Assembly: GCA_002189035.1 (NCBI GenBank)
Contig: NEEC01000102.1
Location: 1 to 33,962 of the forward strand
Source: Utricularia gibba
Lineage: Eukaryota > Streptophyta > Magnoliopsida > Lamiales > Lentibulariaceae
Direction: 5' to 3'
DNA length: 33,962 nt
Below, in pieces: positions 33,745 through 33,962 of the stretch; positions within the stretch are counted from its first letter, which is position 1; the number at the start of each line of letters is the position of its first letter. The notes below the pieces were generated by a model, which did no database searches, was not told the DNA's origin, and saw only the letters and a list, made by a program, of their open reading frames with translations. The translations under genes and the position numbers were made by a program.

Positions 33745-33962
33745 GTTGAGAAAACCATTTGGGGCGCTCATGACATCCTAACTTCATTAAATGCATCACG
33801 ATTTTCATCGAGTAGGACCCGATTGGGCTAAGGAGCCAGACCAACCTTGGGCCCTTACAAAGCTGCCACGACAGCACCCGCCTTAAAACGGCAAGCTGTT
33901 GCTTGAAAAACCATGTAGGCAGCCGCCGAAAACCCAACGTTAATAAATGCATCACTTTTTTG
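33745..33962. repeat. Last partial unit ending in an A2/B2 chimera
   Basis: A1 mixes variants: CATCCTAAC and CACCCGCC are L-type and GGGCTAAGG is R-type. Single bases are lost at CCAACCTTGG and GCCACGACAG. The next subunit starts at 33902 as A2 (CTTGAAAAACCATG) but continues as B2 (TAGGCAGCCGCCGAAAACCC, then TCACTTTTTTG to the window end). The switch lies within the shared CATGT at about 33912-33916. The window ends inside the array. Confidence 0.88.

Larger units (their letters stand above)
1..33962. repeat. Satellite DNA array, 629-bp tetrameric higher-order repeat
   Basis: The entire window is head-to-tail copies of one unit in a single orientation. Using the motif GTTGAGAAAACC as unit start, copies begin at 368, 997, 1625, 2252, 2881, 3506 and so on to 33745, and the commonest spacing is 629 bp. 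Each unit reads A1-A2-B1-B2, four related subunits of about 156-159 bp. No non-repeat insertion longer than about 100 bp is present, and no flanking single-copy DNA is reached at either end. This is seen directly. Known satellite biology makes heterochromatin such as a centromere, pericentromere, subtelomere or knob the likely location, but nothing here decides which. I do not recognise the family by name. Indels of one to a few bases could partly be long-read consensus errors. Confidence 0.98.

Noticed and set aside
264-33955. Many open frames of 60-180 codons on both strands
   Set aside because: They recur identically with the 629-bp period, overlap each other on opposite strands, lack ribosome-binding or promoter context, match no protein family I know, and change only when an indel shifts frame. 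They are by-products of the satellite.
1-33962. CRISPR array
   Set aside because: The period is 629 bp with related subunits and no short direct repeat separated by unique spacers. No cas-like gene is present.
1-33962. Ribosomal DNA spacer or tRNA/5S tandem genes
   Set aside because: No rRNA-like conserved blocks, no A-box/B-box pair with cloverleaf potential, and no terminator T-run at a consistent gene end was seen in the unit.
1-33962. Telomeric or simple-sequence repeats
   Set aside because: No run of TTTAGGG, TTAGGG or other short motif was found. The A- and T-runs are at most about seven bases.
1-33962. Bacterial or phage repeat-protein gene
   Set aside because: The unit is not a multiple of 3, stops occur in every frame in regular units, and no conserved peptide period survives the frame shifts.

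Overview
The whole window is one tandem satellite-DNA array. I see no protein-coding gene, RNA gene, transposon or CRISPR array. It points to a eukaryotic nuclear chromosome (centromeric, pericentromeric, subtelomeric or knob-like heterochromatin). A plant is plausible because subunits of about 157 bp forming multimeric units are common there, but the sequence alone does not identify species or chromosomal position.

The array is built on three nested levels. The main unit is 629 bp and occurs about 53 times, all in the same orientation. Each unit holds two diverged halves, A (315 bp) and B (314 bp). Each half holds two more anciently diverged subunits of about 156-159 bp, giving the order A1-A2-B1-B2. 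A1 resembles B1 and A2 resembles B2. This implies a history of ancestral ~157-bp monomer, then a dimer of ~315 bp, then a tetramer of 629 bp that was amplified as a higher-order repeat (HOR).

Layout: 1-367 is a partial unit. 368-19195 is a homogeneous left block (subfamily L), with a core at 6019-11050 of eight consecutive units of exactly 629 bp in which I find no differences by eye. 19196-22148 is an indel-rich stretch with units shortened to 541-610 bp. 22149-24652 mixes left-type and right-type variants. 24653-26782 is badly scrambled, with truncated, hybrid and diverged subunits. 26783-33744 is a second block (subfamily R) that carries its own diagnostic variants and more length noise, including one 696-bp unit with an internal duplication. 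The last copy, 33745-33962, ends in an A2/B2 chimeric subunit.

The many short open frames are by-products of the repeat. They recur identically with the 629-bp period, overlap on both strands, and shift frame from unit to unit because 629 is not a multiple of 3. The longest ones appear only where a deletion makes a unit length divisible by 3 or removes a stop. The interest of the window lies in array evolution: the nested HOR, the homogenised core, the subfamily switch, and the recombination scars between the two blocks.
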